A stretch of 63,763 bases of DNA from an uncultured Alphaproteobacteria bacterium (GTDB lineage: Bacteria > Pseudomonadota > Alphaproteobacteria > RF32 > CAG-239): positions 1 to 63,763 of the forward strand of contig CANPYS010000005.1 in assembly GCA_947588655.1 (NCBI GenBank), in the 5' to 3' direction. The translations under genes were made by a program, and so were the position numbers. Positions 18,113 to 27,967 of the stretch are shown in pieces. The notes beneath the pieces were generated by a model. The model worked only from the letters and a program-made list of their open reading frames with translations. It did no database searches and was not told the DNA's origin. Within the stretch, counting starts at the first letter, position 1; each line of letters starts with the position of its first letter.

Positions 18113-19372
18113 ATGTCAGAAATTATGAAACAGAAATTGCAAATTTTTTTAATAATCGTATTTTCATTTTTATCAGCGTCTTGGGCAAAGGCTTCTGAGC
18201 CCTCAGACTTTGCAAAATATTTTGAGGTGGATTTAGACGCCCCGATTCCTGATTTGCAAGCTTTAGAGCATGAGTTTGAAAAGGCAACCGATGTTTATAA
18301 TCCGCGCTATCTTTTAAGCTGGGATATGGGCACATCGTTTGACCCTATTTGGGTTGCCACCATTACAAAGTTTGGTTTGTCTGAAACGCGCATAAAAGCC
18401 GCCGGCGAAGATAGCCTTTATGATATGATTAAAGCCATGCCATCCGAATATTATCCGTACATTGGACCGCAACTGCACATTTCACAAGGCATTTCAGAAA
18501 AAATTGTCAATATGCCAGGCATCAAGGAAACAAAACATCAATTTCCAAGCCGCATTGCACCGCAACTTGCCGACATTGAAGATTTGCAGTTTTTATCGCC
18601 TCAGCTTTATTTGCTTTTAATGCCCGAAGTTTGGCCTTCAAACATTAAGCCGACCGACGCGCCCCGCCGCCGACCAGCGCAGTTACCGCGCGTTTACACG
18701 CCTCAAAACGTTTTTCAAAATGCTTTTGCCAATGTGCCTGAAAACGGCTTTGGTGGCAGATCGCGCACCGAACAGGGCTTGAGTGCGGACAACTTGCGCA
18801 CCTTACACATAACAAAAACATCGCCTTTAACAAGCGCCGATGTGCTTGCTTTTTTAGATACGCTTGACGGCGTGGAGTCGTTTGGCACGCTTTCAAATTT
18901 GGTTAAAATCAGCCACGCGGGAGCGCTTTTAGATTTTTGGGAGCAATTAAACGGCAAAGCAATTCCCTTAAACGGCTTAAAAGACGCGGTTAATCCGTGC
19001 CAACGCTTGGTTTTGAAAATGAAATGGGCGGGCATTCATAATCAGTTTGCGCAAAAAGTAGGCGCGCAGGGCTTTGACGTTGACGAATGGGCCTACACCT
19101 GCGACAAAACAATTAAGGCGTTCCGTGTGGCGCGGATTTCTTCGGCGACTTTAATTTTAATCAAAAACTATAAAAAAGGCGTTTATCGGCAGTGGATTGA
19201 TCCCTTAAAGCCTTTTTACCGCGACAATCAGTATGCAAGCATGCAAGCCGTGATTGAAATGAACAAAGCGCCCAAGCAAGACGTTTTAACAGCGCTTAAA
19301 AACGAGCGCGCTATTCTTGAAAAATTGCGTCCGTTCGGCAATACGCTTTTAACAGCGCCTATAGCGCAATAA
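18113..19372 (+). CDS. Exported hypothetical protein
   Basis: 419 aa with signal peptide 'LQIFLIIVFSFLSASWAKASEP'; no family recognised. Confidence 0.7.
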   Translation: MSEIMKQKLQIFLIIVFSFLSASWAKASEPSDFAKYFEVDLDAPIPDLQALEHEFEKATDVYNPRYLLSWDMGTSFDPIWVATITKFGLSETRIKAAGEDSLYDMIKAMPSEYYPYIGPQLHISQGISEKIVNMPGIKETKHQFPSRIAPQLADIEDLQFLSPQLYLLLMPEVWPSNIKPTDAPRRRPAQLPRVYTPQNVFQNAFANVPENGFGGRSRTEQGLSADNLRTLHITKTSPLTSADVLAFLDTLDGVESFGTLSNLVKISHAGALLDFWEQLNGKAIPLNGLKDAVNPCQRLVLKMKWAGIHNQFAQKVGAQGFDVDEWAYTCDKTIKAFRVARISSATLILIKNYKKGVYRQWIDPLKPFYRDNQYASMQAVIEMNKAPKQDVLTALKNERAILEKLRPFGNTLLTAPIAQ

Positions 19373-19447
19373 ATTTTTTAAAAAACTGTTGCATTTGATT
19401 CAAAATGTTTGTATAAGAAGTAAAATTTTAACATTTGGAGATAAAAA

Positions 19448-19921
19448 ATGGCTCGTGTTACCGTTGAAGATTGTGTTGATAAAATTCCAAACCGCTATGA
19501 GCTTTTAATGGTTGCCGCCCAACGCGCAAAAGATATTGAAGGGGGCGCAACCTTGCATGTGAATCGCGATAACGATAAAAACGCGGTTGTCGCCTTGCGC
19601 GAAATTGCGGAAAATAAAATCAGCATTGAAGATTTGCAAAAATCTTTGGTTCTTAATCTGCAAAAGTACGTTGAAGTTGAAGAACCCGAAGAAGAGGAAA
19701 TGGAAATTTCTGCCGCTGAGAAAGAATTGGCCGATTTGGACAATCAGTTTGATAGCTCCATGCTCTTGGAGACGGATGTCACCGACTCCATGCAAATCCG
19801 CGATGAGGAAGAAAATTTGGACGTAGACGAAGATTCTTCCTTTGATGATGATCTTGACGAAGATGACTTTGGCGATGAAGATGCCGCGGACGATTTTGCC
19901 GATGATAATGACGATTTTTAA
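19448..19921 (+). CDS. rpoZ: RNA polymerase omega subunit with acidic C-terminal extension
   Basis: '[30 protein letters not shown]...[18 protein letters not shown]', then a D/E-rich tail. Confidence 0.95.
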   Translation: MARVTVEDCVDKIPNRYELLMVAAQRAKDIEGGATLHVNRDNDKNAVVALREIAENKISIEDLQKSLVLNLQKYVEVEEPEEEEMEISAAEKELADLDNQFDSSMLLETDVTDSMQIRDEEENLDVDEDSSFDDDLDEDDFGDEDAADDFADDNDDF

Positions 19922-19948
19922 GCAAAATTAACCTTTTGCCTTTATGAT

Positions 19949-19983
19949 AAACAGGATATGCAAAATATCCTGTTTATTTTTTT
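19949..19983 (+). terminator. Rho-independent terminator after rpoZ
   Basis: 11-bp perfect stem AAACAGGATAT / ATATCCTGTTT followed by a T-rich tract. Confidence 0.85.
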
Positions 19984-20019
19984 AATAAATTAGGATAATA
20001 TGTTTATCAGTGAGGCACA

Positions 20020-22155
20020 ATGTTAAGACAGTATGAACTGGTTGATTTAGTTAAATCATACGATCCTGAGGCGGATGAAGACGCCTTGAACAGGGCGTAT
20101 GTTTTTGCGATGAAAAAACACGGCGGACAGTTGCGGAACTCGGGCGACCCCTATTATTCACACCCGATTGAAGTGGCCGGTATTTTAACAAAGTTTAAGT
20201 TAGACGCCTCATCTATTATTGCCGGCCTTTTGCATGATACGGTTGAAGATACAGACACAACCGTTGAAGAAGTCCGCGAGCTTTTTGGCGACCAAGTCGC
20301 AAGCTTAGTTGACGGCTTAACAAAACTTGCCTTGATTGAACAAAAATCAGGCAGTAGCAAACAGGCGGAAAACTTCCGAAAACTTTTGCTTGCCATGTCT
20401 GATGACATTCGCGTTCTGCTCATTAAATTGGCCGACAGACTCCATAATATGCGCACGCTCCACTTCTGCGCGGAAGAAAAACGAATGCGCATTGCCAAAG
20501 AAACGCTTGATATTTATGCCCCTTTGGCGGAGCGCATCGGCATGCAGGAAGTTAAGGACGAGCTTGAAGAAATTGCTTTTGCTGAACTACACAAAGAAGC
20601 GCACGATTCCATTGTGGCGCGCCTGAACTTTTTGCGTGAACAAGGCAGTAATATAGTCCCTAAAATTATTGCCGAGCTTGAAAAAGATATGGCTGAAAAT
20701 GACATCAAAGCCACCGTAACTGGTCGTGAAAAAGCCCCTTATTCCATTTGGCGCAAAATGCAGCAGAAAAACGCCTCGTTTGAGCAGCTTTCCGATATTA
20801 TGGCGTTTCGGATTTGTGTGGAAGATGTGGCGACTTGCTATCAAGCTTTGGGTATCATTCACAGCAAATATCACATGGTGCCGCGCCGTTTTAAAGACTA
20901 TATTTCAACGCCAAAGCCCAATGGTTATCAATCTATTCACACAGGCGTTATCGGGCCCTTAAACACGCGCATTGAAATTCAAATCCGCACCTACGAAATG
21001 CACGAAATTGCTGAAAAAGGCGTTGCCGCGCATTGGGCTTATAAGCAAGGGCAACGCGCTGAAGGGCGCAATTTCAGGTGGATGCGCGAGCTCTTAGAAA
21101 TTTTGGATCAGGCTGAAAATCCCGAAGAGTTCTTGGAAAACACCAAGCTTGAAATGTATAATGATCAAGTTTTTTGCTTTACCCCAAAAGGCGATTTGAT
21201 TGGCCTGCCACGCGGCTCCACACCGGTTGATTTTGCTTATGCCGTCCACTCTTATGTCGGCGATACTTGCGTTGGCGCGCGCGTCAACGGCGAAATTGCA
21301 CCGTTAAGAACGGTTTTGCACAACGGCGATCAGGTTGAAATTTTGACATCTAAAGCGCAACACCCTTCCACCGAATGGGAGCGCTTTGTCATAACAGGCA
21401 AGGCAAAAGCCGCTATTCGCCGTTATGTGCGCAACACCCAACGCGAACAGTTTGTCAACCTTGGGCGCGAAATGCTTGAACGCTTGTTCAAGGGCGAAAA
21501 TCAAGAGCTTTCGGATAAAGTTTTAGTCGGCATTATGCAAAATTTTGAGGCCGAAACAATTGATGACATTTATGCCAAAGTCGGCGAAGGGCTCGTGACA
21601 GGTTGGGACGTTTTGAAAGCGGCTTATCCGGCTTATAAGCAATCTAAGCTTGATAAAATGGTTAAATCTATTAAGGTGCCGAATTTCCATAAAAAGAAAA
21701 AGACCGAACCGCTTAAAATTAAGGGGCTTATTGCCGATATGGCGGTGCATTTTGCGGGTTGTTGCCACCCGTTGCCTGGCGATAGAATTGTTGGCATTGT
21801 AACCACGGGCAAAGGTGTGGCGGTGCATACCATTAACTGCAAGGCGCTTGAAAAATACACCAACGAACCCGAACGTTGGCTTGATATTGATTGGGGCGAC
21901 GAGGCTTCTCAAGAATTTCACACCGCGCGCATTAAGGTTATGCTTTCTAACGAACCCGGCGCTTTGGGCGAGCTTTCTAATCTAATTGCGCGGCAAGAAG
22001 CAAACATTTCTAACTTGAATATTGTTTATCGCACATTAAGTTATTTTGAAATCCTGATTGATATTGAGGTTAAAGATTTGGAACACCTAAACGAAATTAT
22101 CTCCATTCTGAAAAACTCAAAAGTCATCAGTTATGTTTCAAGAGCCAATACTTAA
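20020..22155 (+). CDS. spoT: Bifunctional (p)ppGpp synthetase/hydrolase (Rel/SpoT)
   Basis: 711 aa; HD domain 'HPIEVAGILTKFKLD...GLLHDTVEDT', RelA_SpoT synthetase, TGS and ACT domains. Confidence 0.96.
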   Translation: MLRQYELVDLVKSYDPEADEDALNRAYVFAMKKHGGQLRNSGDPYYSHPIEVAGILTKFKLDASSIIAGLLHDTVEDTDTTVEEVRELFGDQVASLVDGLTKLALIEQKSGSSKQAENFRKLLLAMSDDIRVLLIKLADRLHNMRTLHFCAEEKRMRIAKETLDIYAPLAERIGMQEVKDELEEIAFAELHKEAHDSIVARLNFLREQGSNIVPKIIAELEKDMAENDIKATVTGREKAPYSIWRKMQQKNASFEQLSDIMAFRICVEDVATCYQALGIIHSKYHMVPRRFKDYISTPKPNGYQSIHTGVIGPLNTRIEIQIRTYEMHEIAEKGVAAHWAYKQGQRAEGRNFRWMRELLEILDQAENPEEFLENTKLEMYNDQVFCFTPKGDLIGLPRGSTPVDFAYAVHSYVGDTCVGARVNGEIAPLRTVLHNGDQVEILTSKAQHPSTEWERFVITGKAKAAIRRYVRNTQREQFVNLGREMLERLFKGENQELSDKVLVGIMQNFEAETIDDIYAKVGEGLVTGWDVLKAAYPAYKQSKLDKMVKSIKVPNFHKKKKTEPLKIKGLIADMAVHFAGCCHPLPGDRIVGIVTTGKGVAVHTINCKALEKYTNEPERWLDIDWGDEASQEFHTARIKVMLSNEPGALGELSNLIARQEANISNLNIVYRTLSYFEILIDIEVKDLEHLNEIISILKNSKVISYVSRANT

Positions 22156-22167
22156 GAGAGCGATACA

Positions 22168-22644
22168 TTGATTAAAAAAATTCGTTTATATCTTGACGAC
22201 CTTTTTGCAAAATTAAAGAGCTTAAAGGTTGGCATTTACGCCGTTTCAGCAGGTTTTGCTTGTGGCGCAGCAATTTCATTGACGCCCTTTGTAGGGTTTC
22301 ATCTGATTTTAGCGGCGCTCACGGCCCTTATTTTGCGTGCAAGCGTTGTGGCTAGCGCCTTAGGAACAGTTGTCGGCAATCCATGGACATTTGCTTTTAT
22401 CTGGCCTTTAACGCTTTATACAGGGCGCTTTATTTTACACCAACCCTTAAGCGAGCAAACAAATTTTGAGCTTTTGTTTCATAAATTATTTTATGCCTTT
22501 ATCCACGCCGATTGGGCTTTGCTTTTAAACGATGTGTGGCCAATTTTATACCCGATGATTGTGGGTTGCATTCCGTATTATATTGTGGTATGGTTTATCA
22601 GTTATAAAATTGTCAAACACTTTATGCAAAAGAGAAAGCTATGA
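22168..22644 (+). CDS. DUF2062 domain membrane protein
   Basis: 'GFACGAAISLTPFVGFHLILAALTALILRASVVASALGTVVGNPWTF'. Confidence 0.85.
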   Translation: MIKKIRLYLDDLFAKLKSLKVGIYAVSAGFACGAAISLTPFVGFHLILAALTALILRASVVASALGTVVGNPWTFAFIWPLTLYTGRFILHQPLSEQTNFELLFHKLFYAFIHADWALLLNDVWPILYPMIVGCIPYYIVVWFISYKIVKHFMQKRKL

Positions 22645-23027
22645 TTTTGGGTATTGGAACAGACCTTGTTAATGTGACGCGGCTTGAAAAGTCAGAAGAT
22701 TTTTTAAACAGATTCATCAAGCGCGCCCTAACCTTTAAAGAAGAGCAGATTATGGAGCGCCGCGCGTTGATTGATCCTAAAATGCGCGCGCTATTTGTCG
22801 CCAAACGGTTTGCTGGTAAAGAAGCGGTTGTTAAAGCGCTTGGCACAGGTTTTCGGGACGGGCTTTTTTTAACGGATATTGAAATTTTAAATGACGAACT
22901 CGGCAAGCCTTATGTGCGCTTATCCGGCACGGCGGCGCAAATTGCCAAAGCGCGCCACATTTCGCAAGTTTTGGTAAGTTTAACAGATGAATATCCTTTA
23001 GCAATGGCCCAAGCAATTGCAATTTAA
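22641..23027 (+). CDS. acpS: Holo-[acyl-carrier-protein] synthase
   Basis: 'MILGIGTDLVNVTRLEKS...FVAKRFAGKEAVVKALGTGFRDG'. Confidence 0.96.
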   Translation: MILGIGTDLVNVTRLEKSEDFLNRFIKRALTFKEEQIMERRALIDPKMRALFVAKRFAGKEAVVKALGTGFRDGLFLTDIEILNDELGKPYVRLSGTAAQIAKARHISQVLVSLTDEYPLAMAQAIAI

Positions 23028-23061
23028 GGTTAAATAAAGAAGCTCTAAGATTTTAAAATTG

Positions 23062-23090
23062 TTGACTTTTTCTAAAAAAGCGCGTATATA
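23062..23090 (+). promoter_or_regulatory. Sigma70-like promoter
   Basis: TTGACT-N17-TATATA upstream of the 23111 ORF. Confidence 0.6.
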
Positions 23091-23110
23091 CAAAAGCAAG
23101 GAAGGTAAAG

Positions 23111-23491
23111 ATGAGGTACACACCGCCACCATACGAAGAATACATCAAAGACTGGAAAATTGATAAAAAGAATATCCGGTTAAAGCATATCTGTGGTTTT
23201 GAAGGAGGATGGTTACCGCTTAGTATTCGCCCAAGTGGCGTAGAACCTTCTATTTTAGTAAATCACAAAAGGTTTGCCAAATTTGATAAGCTTTTAAATC
23301 AACGAGGTATAACAGAACAAGCGGATCACGAGCGTGCAATATACGACTTATTGCGCCAAGTAGAAGAAATTTTTCTCAGAGACATCAAGCCTTTATTACG
23401 TCAAAGATATCATGGCGCTCTTTGGCAACCTGTTTCTAACCAATCTCAACCGGCTGTCAATACTTTCCACCGCATCAATGAAGGTCGGTAA
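23111..23491 (+). CDS. Hypothetical protein
   Basis: 126 aa ORF with upstream promoter and 'ggaag' RBS. Confidence 0.6.
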   Translation: MRYTPPPYEEYIKDWKIDKKNIRLKHICGFEGGWLPLSIRPSGVEPSILVNHKRFAKFDKLLNQRGITEQADHERAIYDLLRQVEEIFLRDIKPLLRQRYHGALWQPVSNQSQPAVNTFHRINEGR

Positions 23492-23508
23492 ACTTTTTTC
23501 AAATTTTA

Positions 23509-23673
23509 TTACCACGGAACGCCGTTAATGCACTTATCCGGGTGCTGCTCGCAAAAGTTTGTTTCATGCTCTGCGCCCATATTGTGCAAGCGTTGCCTTT
23601 TAGCCGAAAATTCGCCCGCTTTAACGCAACCACATAACAACAAAACAAACATCATCAAAAGAGCTTTTTTCAT
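23509..23673 (-). CDS. Small lipoprotein
   Basis: 'MKKALLMMFVLLLCGCVKAGEF...FCEQHPDKCINGVPW', lipobox LCGC; trimmed start. Confidence 0.6.
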   Translation of the reverse strand: MKKALLMMFVLLLCGCVKAGEFSAKRQRLHNMGAEHETNFCEQHPDKCINGVPW

Positions 23674-23680
23674 CACAACC

Positions 23681-24049
23681 TCACAACCCAAATTTAAGAC
23701 CGATATAAATCACCACAAAAATCATAAGTTTAGCAATCCGCCGCACCCAAATACTTTTATCATACTCATTCGCGCTACGCCACACGCCAAAAATCAACAT
23801 CACGCTATACATAACCAAAATGGCGGCAAAAACAAAATAACCAATTGTATATAACAGCATTGCGCTGTCCATATTCAAAAACTTAAAAACATGCAAATAA
23901 TAATAGCCAAGCGTCATCCCTTTAAGTTTTTGGAGCAAAAAAGATTTAAAAATTTTGCAAACAAGCGCCACCGCAAAAATGCCAAAAACGCCAAACTTCC
24001 AAAAAGTTTCTTTAAGCGAAAATTTTCCGTAAACCAAGTTCCCAAACAT
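23681..24049 (-). CDS. Hypothetical membrane protein
   Basis: 122 aa with three or so hydrophobic segments. Confidence 0.6.
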   Translation of the reverse strand: MFGNLVYGKFSLKETFWKFGVFGIFAVALVCKIFKSFLLQKLKGMTLGYYYLHVFKFLNMDSAMLLYTIGYFVFAAILVMYSVMLIFGVWRSANEYDKSIWVRRIAKLMIFVVIYIGLKFGL

Positions 24050-24127
24050 TGCAAAGTCCTTTCAGTTTTTGGTAACATAACATCTTTTTATGCGCTTGTC
24101 ATCAAAAATCGGCAAGAATGAATAGAA

Positions 24128-24156
24128 TTGACAAGGAAAGAATTTAGGTGTATAAA
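24128..24156 (+). promoter_or_regulatory. Consensus sigma70 promoter
   Basis: TTGACA (24128-24133)-N17-TATAAA (24151-24156), with no ORF immediately downstream. Confidence 0.75.
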
Positions 24157-24162
24157 AAATAC

Positions 24163-24445
24163 GCCCGACGCGGTAACGTCGGACGTTTATTTAACTAGAA
24201 AGGGTTAAACCCATCTTTAACTCATTCTTAGTTAAAGATAACCTATTTTTTTTCAAAAGTCAAGTATTTTTTCTTAAACTTTTAATAAAATAGGGTGGGT
24301 TTTTCTCTTTCCAACCGCCTGTAAGGGCTGAAAGGAAAGAAATGGTAATAAAACTTATTATTATCATTCGGAAAATCCGAATTTTCTTTTCTATTAAAAA
24401 TTAATAGTCTAGAAAGGCAAGGGGCGCAAGCCCCTTGTTTATTTA
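24163..24445 (+). ncRNA. Candidate structured non-coding RNA
   Basis: Intergenic stretch after a consensus promoter with several hairpins (ACGCCCGACG/CGTCGGACGT; ATCTTTAACT/AGTTAAAGAT; ATTCGGA/TCCGAAT) and terminator CAAGGGGC-GCAA-GCCCCTTG-TTTATTT; no long ORF. Confidence 0.5.
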
Positions 24446-24448
24446 TCC

Positions 24449-26140
24449 TCAAAAATCGGCAACAAGGCGGATATACGGTTTAAGTCCCAAGCTTTTTTGG
24501 CACTGCGCAATATACGCATTAAGCTCGCCCCAACTGCTCCAACGATTTATAAATTCTTCAGCCGACTGACTTGAGCGCGAGAGCTGAACTTCAATTGTTT
24601 TTTTGAGCAAAGCATATACAACAGGCTGAATTTTTTCAAACCGAATATGAAGTTTTTTATTTTCATCAAAGAAAATCGCCTCATTTTCCAAAAGGAAATT
24701 AAATTCAATCAAATCCGCCACGCGATGCGGCTTTGAAAGCACGGGTTTTGCTTGCAAAAACAGGCTCAAAACCCAAGTGGCATAAATTTTTTTCAAATCA
24801 TCGCCCGAATATTGTTCGTGCATAAAGGCAATAGAAACGGTATTTGCCTTGTGTTCTTCAATCACATGCTGATAAACACCCAGTGCGTTTTTATACGAAT
24901 TATCAGGCCCGAGCGAATGCCCATTTTCATGCCCAATCACAAAATAATGCCTTGATTCCACATCAATATAAGCATGCAATTCGGGCGCGACCAACATATC
25001 CAAAATTTTTTGCTGACGTTCTAAATCTACCGCCGCGCGCACCTGCCGATGATAAACGTTGCGCCGCCCCAAACCGCGCTGAACGGCAAGTTTATCGTCA
25101 TTTGGCAGATTTTGCGCCGTGGTAATGCCACCGCGACACATTGCATAATCGCCGGTTAAAAGCGCCAAGTCGGCGTCAACCATAGTTTGCTTCACATCAT
25201 GACGAACAGATTGCTTGTAACAATCCGCAAAAGGCATTTGAAGCGCCAACAACGGCAACCCTTTTTGCGATTCCAAAATTAAATTTGTACCCGATAAATT
25301 CAAAAACCCCACGCGACAACCGAGCGTATCTTTAGAAACAACCTGAATATCATTTTGTTTTAAAATATCAGCAAGTAAAGGATAATCATAAACTGTGCCG
25401 GTCATTTCATCTTCATAATTTTCGCGCGAGATTGTAAATTCTATAGCATTAAATTGCATTTGCGCCCAATGTTCATCTGCCAAAGCGTCCATTTCGGGAT
25501 TGTTCTGCAAAAGCGCCTGCGCCTGCCAGCCAAGATAATCTTTTAAAAGCGAATCAGTCGTATAATGCGCCGCCACTTCCAACTCATTTGCAATATCTGA
25601 AAAAGCCTGCGCAAAATATTCGGTATAATCTATAGCCTTTAACAGACTTCCCTCGCGCCTAACCATTGTCCGCGCCGACAAAATCCGCCTGATTTCATCA
25701 ATCATGCCTTTTTGCGCCATTTTAATAAGAATTTGTTGAAATTCCTCAACGCTCAAATCCGCCGGATAAAAATTGCGTCCTTTCAAAAGCGGCAAGCCCT
25801 TAAAAATCTGCACAGGTTCAGGATCAATGCCGTTCAAACCGGCAACACCGTTTAAGCTTTTAAAAAGTTTGAGCGCCTTAGCGGCATATTCGCTATGCAA
25901 AGCCTCGGTTTCAAGAGCTTTCAGCAAGGGACGATTAAGCGCGTTATCTTGTTCCAAAGCCACGTCATTTATCAAATGCGCCGCGCGGCAAAGGTGTTCA
26001 AAAGCCTTTTTATCGCCCTCACTAAGCGCCTGATAAGCCGCAAAATTATGCGTGACCAACTTAATCTCGCGCGTTTGTTTTTCCAAAATATGATTTAGTT
26101 CTTCTTCGCTCAAATTAAGCTCATAACCGTTAATTTTCAT
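24449..26140 (-). CDS. Zinc metallopeptidase, dipeptidyl peptidase III (M49)-like
   Basis: 563 aa; 'YFVIGHENGHSLGPDN...VIEEHKANTVSI' (HExGH ... EExKAN) typical of bacterial M49-like proteins. Confidence 0.7.
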   Translation of the reverse strand: MKINGYELNLSEEELNHILEKQTREIKLVTHNFAAYQALSEGDKKAFEHLCRAAHLINDVALEQDNALNRPLLKALETEALHSEYAAKALKLFKSLNGVAGLNGIDPEPVQIFKGLPLLKGRNFYPADLSVEEFQQILIKMAQKGMIDEIRRILSARTMVRREGSLLKAIDYTEYFAQAFSDIANELEVAAHYTTDSLLKDYLGWQAQALLQNNPEMDALADEHWAQMQFNAIEFTISRENYEDEMTGTVYDYPLLADILKQNDIQVVSKDTLGCRVGFLNLSGTNLILESQKGLPLLALQMPFADCYKQSVRHDVKQTMVDADLALLTGDYAMCRGGITTAQNLPNDDKLAVQRGLGRRNVYHRQVRAAVDLERQQKILDMLVAPELHAYIDVESRHYFVIGHENGHSLGPDNSYKNALGVYQHVIEEHKANTVSIAFMHEQYSGDDLKKIYATWVLSLFLQAKPVLSKPHRVADLIEFNFLLENEAIFFDENKKLHIRFEKIQPVVYALLKKTIEVQLSRSSQSAEEFINRWSSWGELNAYIAQCQKSLGLKPYIRLVADF

Positions 26141-27272
26141 CGTTTAAAACCTCCACCGCGCGGAACAAATAAATTTTATCATCAGGCGACCAATAATCAG
26201 GGCTCAAGCCAGCTTTAACCCTTAAAGCTTTCAAAAAGCCCTCTTTTGTTGGATAATTTTGCCACTCATAGGGCATAAGATAAGCTTTCCGGCGTCCATT
26301 AACAATCTTCAAGCCGTCTTTTTGTGAAACAAGAGAATCCAAAAACGCATCTTGAGATGAAATTTTATTTTCAAAAAACGAGGTCAAAACCCAAAGACTA
26401 TAATGCCCTTGGGAAGCCAAACGCCGCGCCTTTTCCTGATAAGTCGCAAGCAACCGAATAAACGCATATTCGTCATCAAGCGCGCCAAATTCAAACACAT
26501 CGCCGTTTTCATTTACGACATGCGCCGCAAGAACGGCTTTATCAAACAAAGGACGCGGCGCGTTTTCAAAATCTTGAACAAAGCGCTTAAAATCATCTTT
26601 AAAATCATTGACATACGCTTTCAGATTTTCTTCTTCCGCCGCCAGTTCAAAATAAAGTGGCGGACGATTTTTATTTTCAATTTCTTCAAGCGATTCGCCC
26701 TTAACCAGATTAAACACCCGCGGACGCAAATTTTGCTTTCGCGCCATATTTTCCATAGCCTTAACGCCGGCTGTTTTTTCCGCTGAATCCAAATTTTCAA
26801 GCCAAAGAATAAGGGCTTGTTCTTTGCCTAATGACTTTTCCAACACATTTTGAAGCTTTTCTGCCGACATCTGATGATAAACAACCACATCGGCCACATT
26901 TGAAAGCGCGTTTTCAAGTTCCGGCGCGTTATTTTGAAGAACAAGTTTTAAGGGCTTGTTTTGAGCATAAATTTGGACAACTTTCAGCGCGAAGTCAAAA
27001 ATTTCAGAATCTTCTGCCATGCGTGATTTCGGCAAAACAATCATTTTCGCGCTTTTATCTAAAACGGTTTCATAAACCGCCAAAGGCGCGGGATAGCGAA
27101 ATTTCATCAGAATATCTTCAGGTGTCTGATAAGCCGCCACACGCGTAGGATTCACGCTGATAAAGCGCTTAAAACACAAGCCGTTATAAAAAACAAACAG
27201 AGCCAAAGCCAACGCTAATGCGGTTTGCTTCAAACGCCTAATTAAAATTTCACGTTTATAATTTTGCAACAT
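26130..27272 (-). CDS. Membrane-anchored AMMECR1-like domain protein
   Basis: 380 aa; N-terminal TM; C-terminal 'LVSQKDGLKIVNGRRKAYLMPYEWQNYPTKEGFLKALRVKAGLSPDYWSPDDKIYLFRAVEV' resembles AMMECR1. Confidence 0.65.
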   Translation of the reverse strand: MLQNYKREILIRRLKQTALALALALFVFYNGLCFKRFISVNPTRVAAYQTPEDILMKFRYPAPLAVYETVLDKSAKMIVLPKSRMAEDSEIFDFALKVVQIYAQNKPLKLVLQNNAPELENALSNVADVVVYHQMSAEKLQNVLEKSLGKEQALILWLENLDSAEKTAGVKAMENMARKQNLRPRVFNLVKGESLEEIENKNRPPLYFELAAEEENLKAYVNDFKDDFKRFVQDFENAPRPLFDKAVLAAHVVNENGDVFEFGALDDEYAFIRLLATYQEKARRLASQGHYSLWVLTSFFENKISSQDAFLDSLVSQKDGLKIVNGRRKAYLMPYEWQNYPTKEGFLKALRVKAGLSPDYWSPDDKIYLFRAVEVLNDEN

Positions 27273-27286
27273 AACCCGAGTTTAAC

Positions 27287-27967
27287 TTATTTGGTTTCGG
27301 ATAAAAGCAGATTTTCATAAAAATCAACAAACGAATCAAAGTATAAAACATTTTTCTCGTGTTGCTCCGATTGTTCAAAAATAGGCAATCCAATGCGAAT
27401 AGCGCGTGCGCCGGCATTGAGCGCGCAAAGGCTATCAACCGAGCTATCGCCAACAACCCAAACGCTTTCGGGGCAAATTTCAGTGGGTTTCATAAAATCT
27501 TTTAAGGTAAAAATCAGATGATTGCCGTCGGGCTTATCAGCTTTAGCCTCATGCCCGCAGACAATGTTATCAAATAAATCCGGATTAAAAATTAAGGGCA
27601 ATTCATATTCCAAAAGTCGGCGGTCTTTGTTGGTCATAATCATCAACTTCACGCCGCGATTTTTCAAAAACTCAAGCACTTCGCGTGTTTTAGGAAAAGC
27701 CGAAATAAACCGCCGCACGTTTTGAAGATAAATTGCCGCATATTTTTCATAAGCCTCTTGAGCATTTTTACCAAAAATAAGCGGAAAATTATCCCGAAAC
27801 GAAAGGTTAGGATTACGCTTATGACAAACCTTATCCCAAGGTTCCAAACCATATTGCGGCAAAACCTGATTAACGGCATAAACAAGCGTGGAGCGACTTT
27901 CCGCAAGCGTGTTATCCCAATCAAAAACCGCGGCTTTCAAGCCCGAAATGTCTAAAACTTTTTTCAT
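27287..27967 (-). CDS. HAD superfamily phosphatase (Gph-like)
   Basis: 'AAVFDWDNTLAES', 'MIMTNKDRRLLEYEL', 'VWVVGDSSVDSLCALNAGARAIRIG'; start trimmed to MKKVLDIS. Confidence 0.88.
   Translation of the reverse strand: MKKVLDISGLKAAVFDWDNTLAESRSTLVYAVNQVLPQYGLEPWDKVCHKRNPNLSFRDNFPLIFGKNAQEAYEKYAAIYLQNVRRFISAFPKTREVLEFLKNRGVKLMIMTNKDRRLLEYELPLIFNPDLFDNIVCGHEAKADKPDGNHLIFTLKDFMKPTEICPESVWVVGDSSVDSLCALNAGARAIRIGLPIFEQSEQHEKNVLYFDSFVDFYENLLLSETK

Noticed and set aside
24163-24445. tmRNA or 6S RNA identity for the ncRNA candidate
   Set aside because: No recognisable tag-peptide reading frame (e.g. ANDN...) and no characteristic long 6S hairpin could be found by eye
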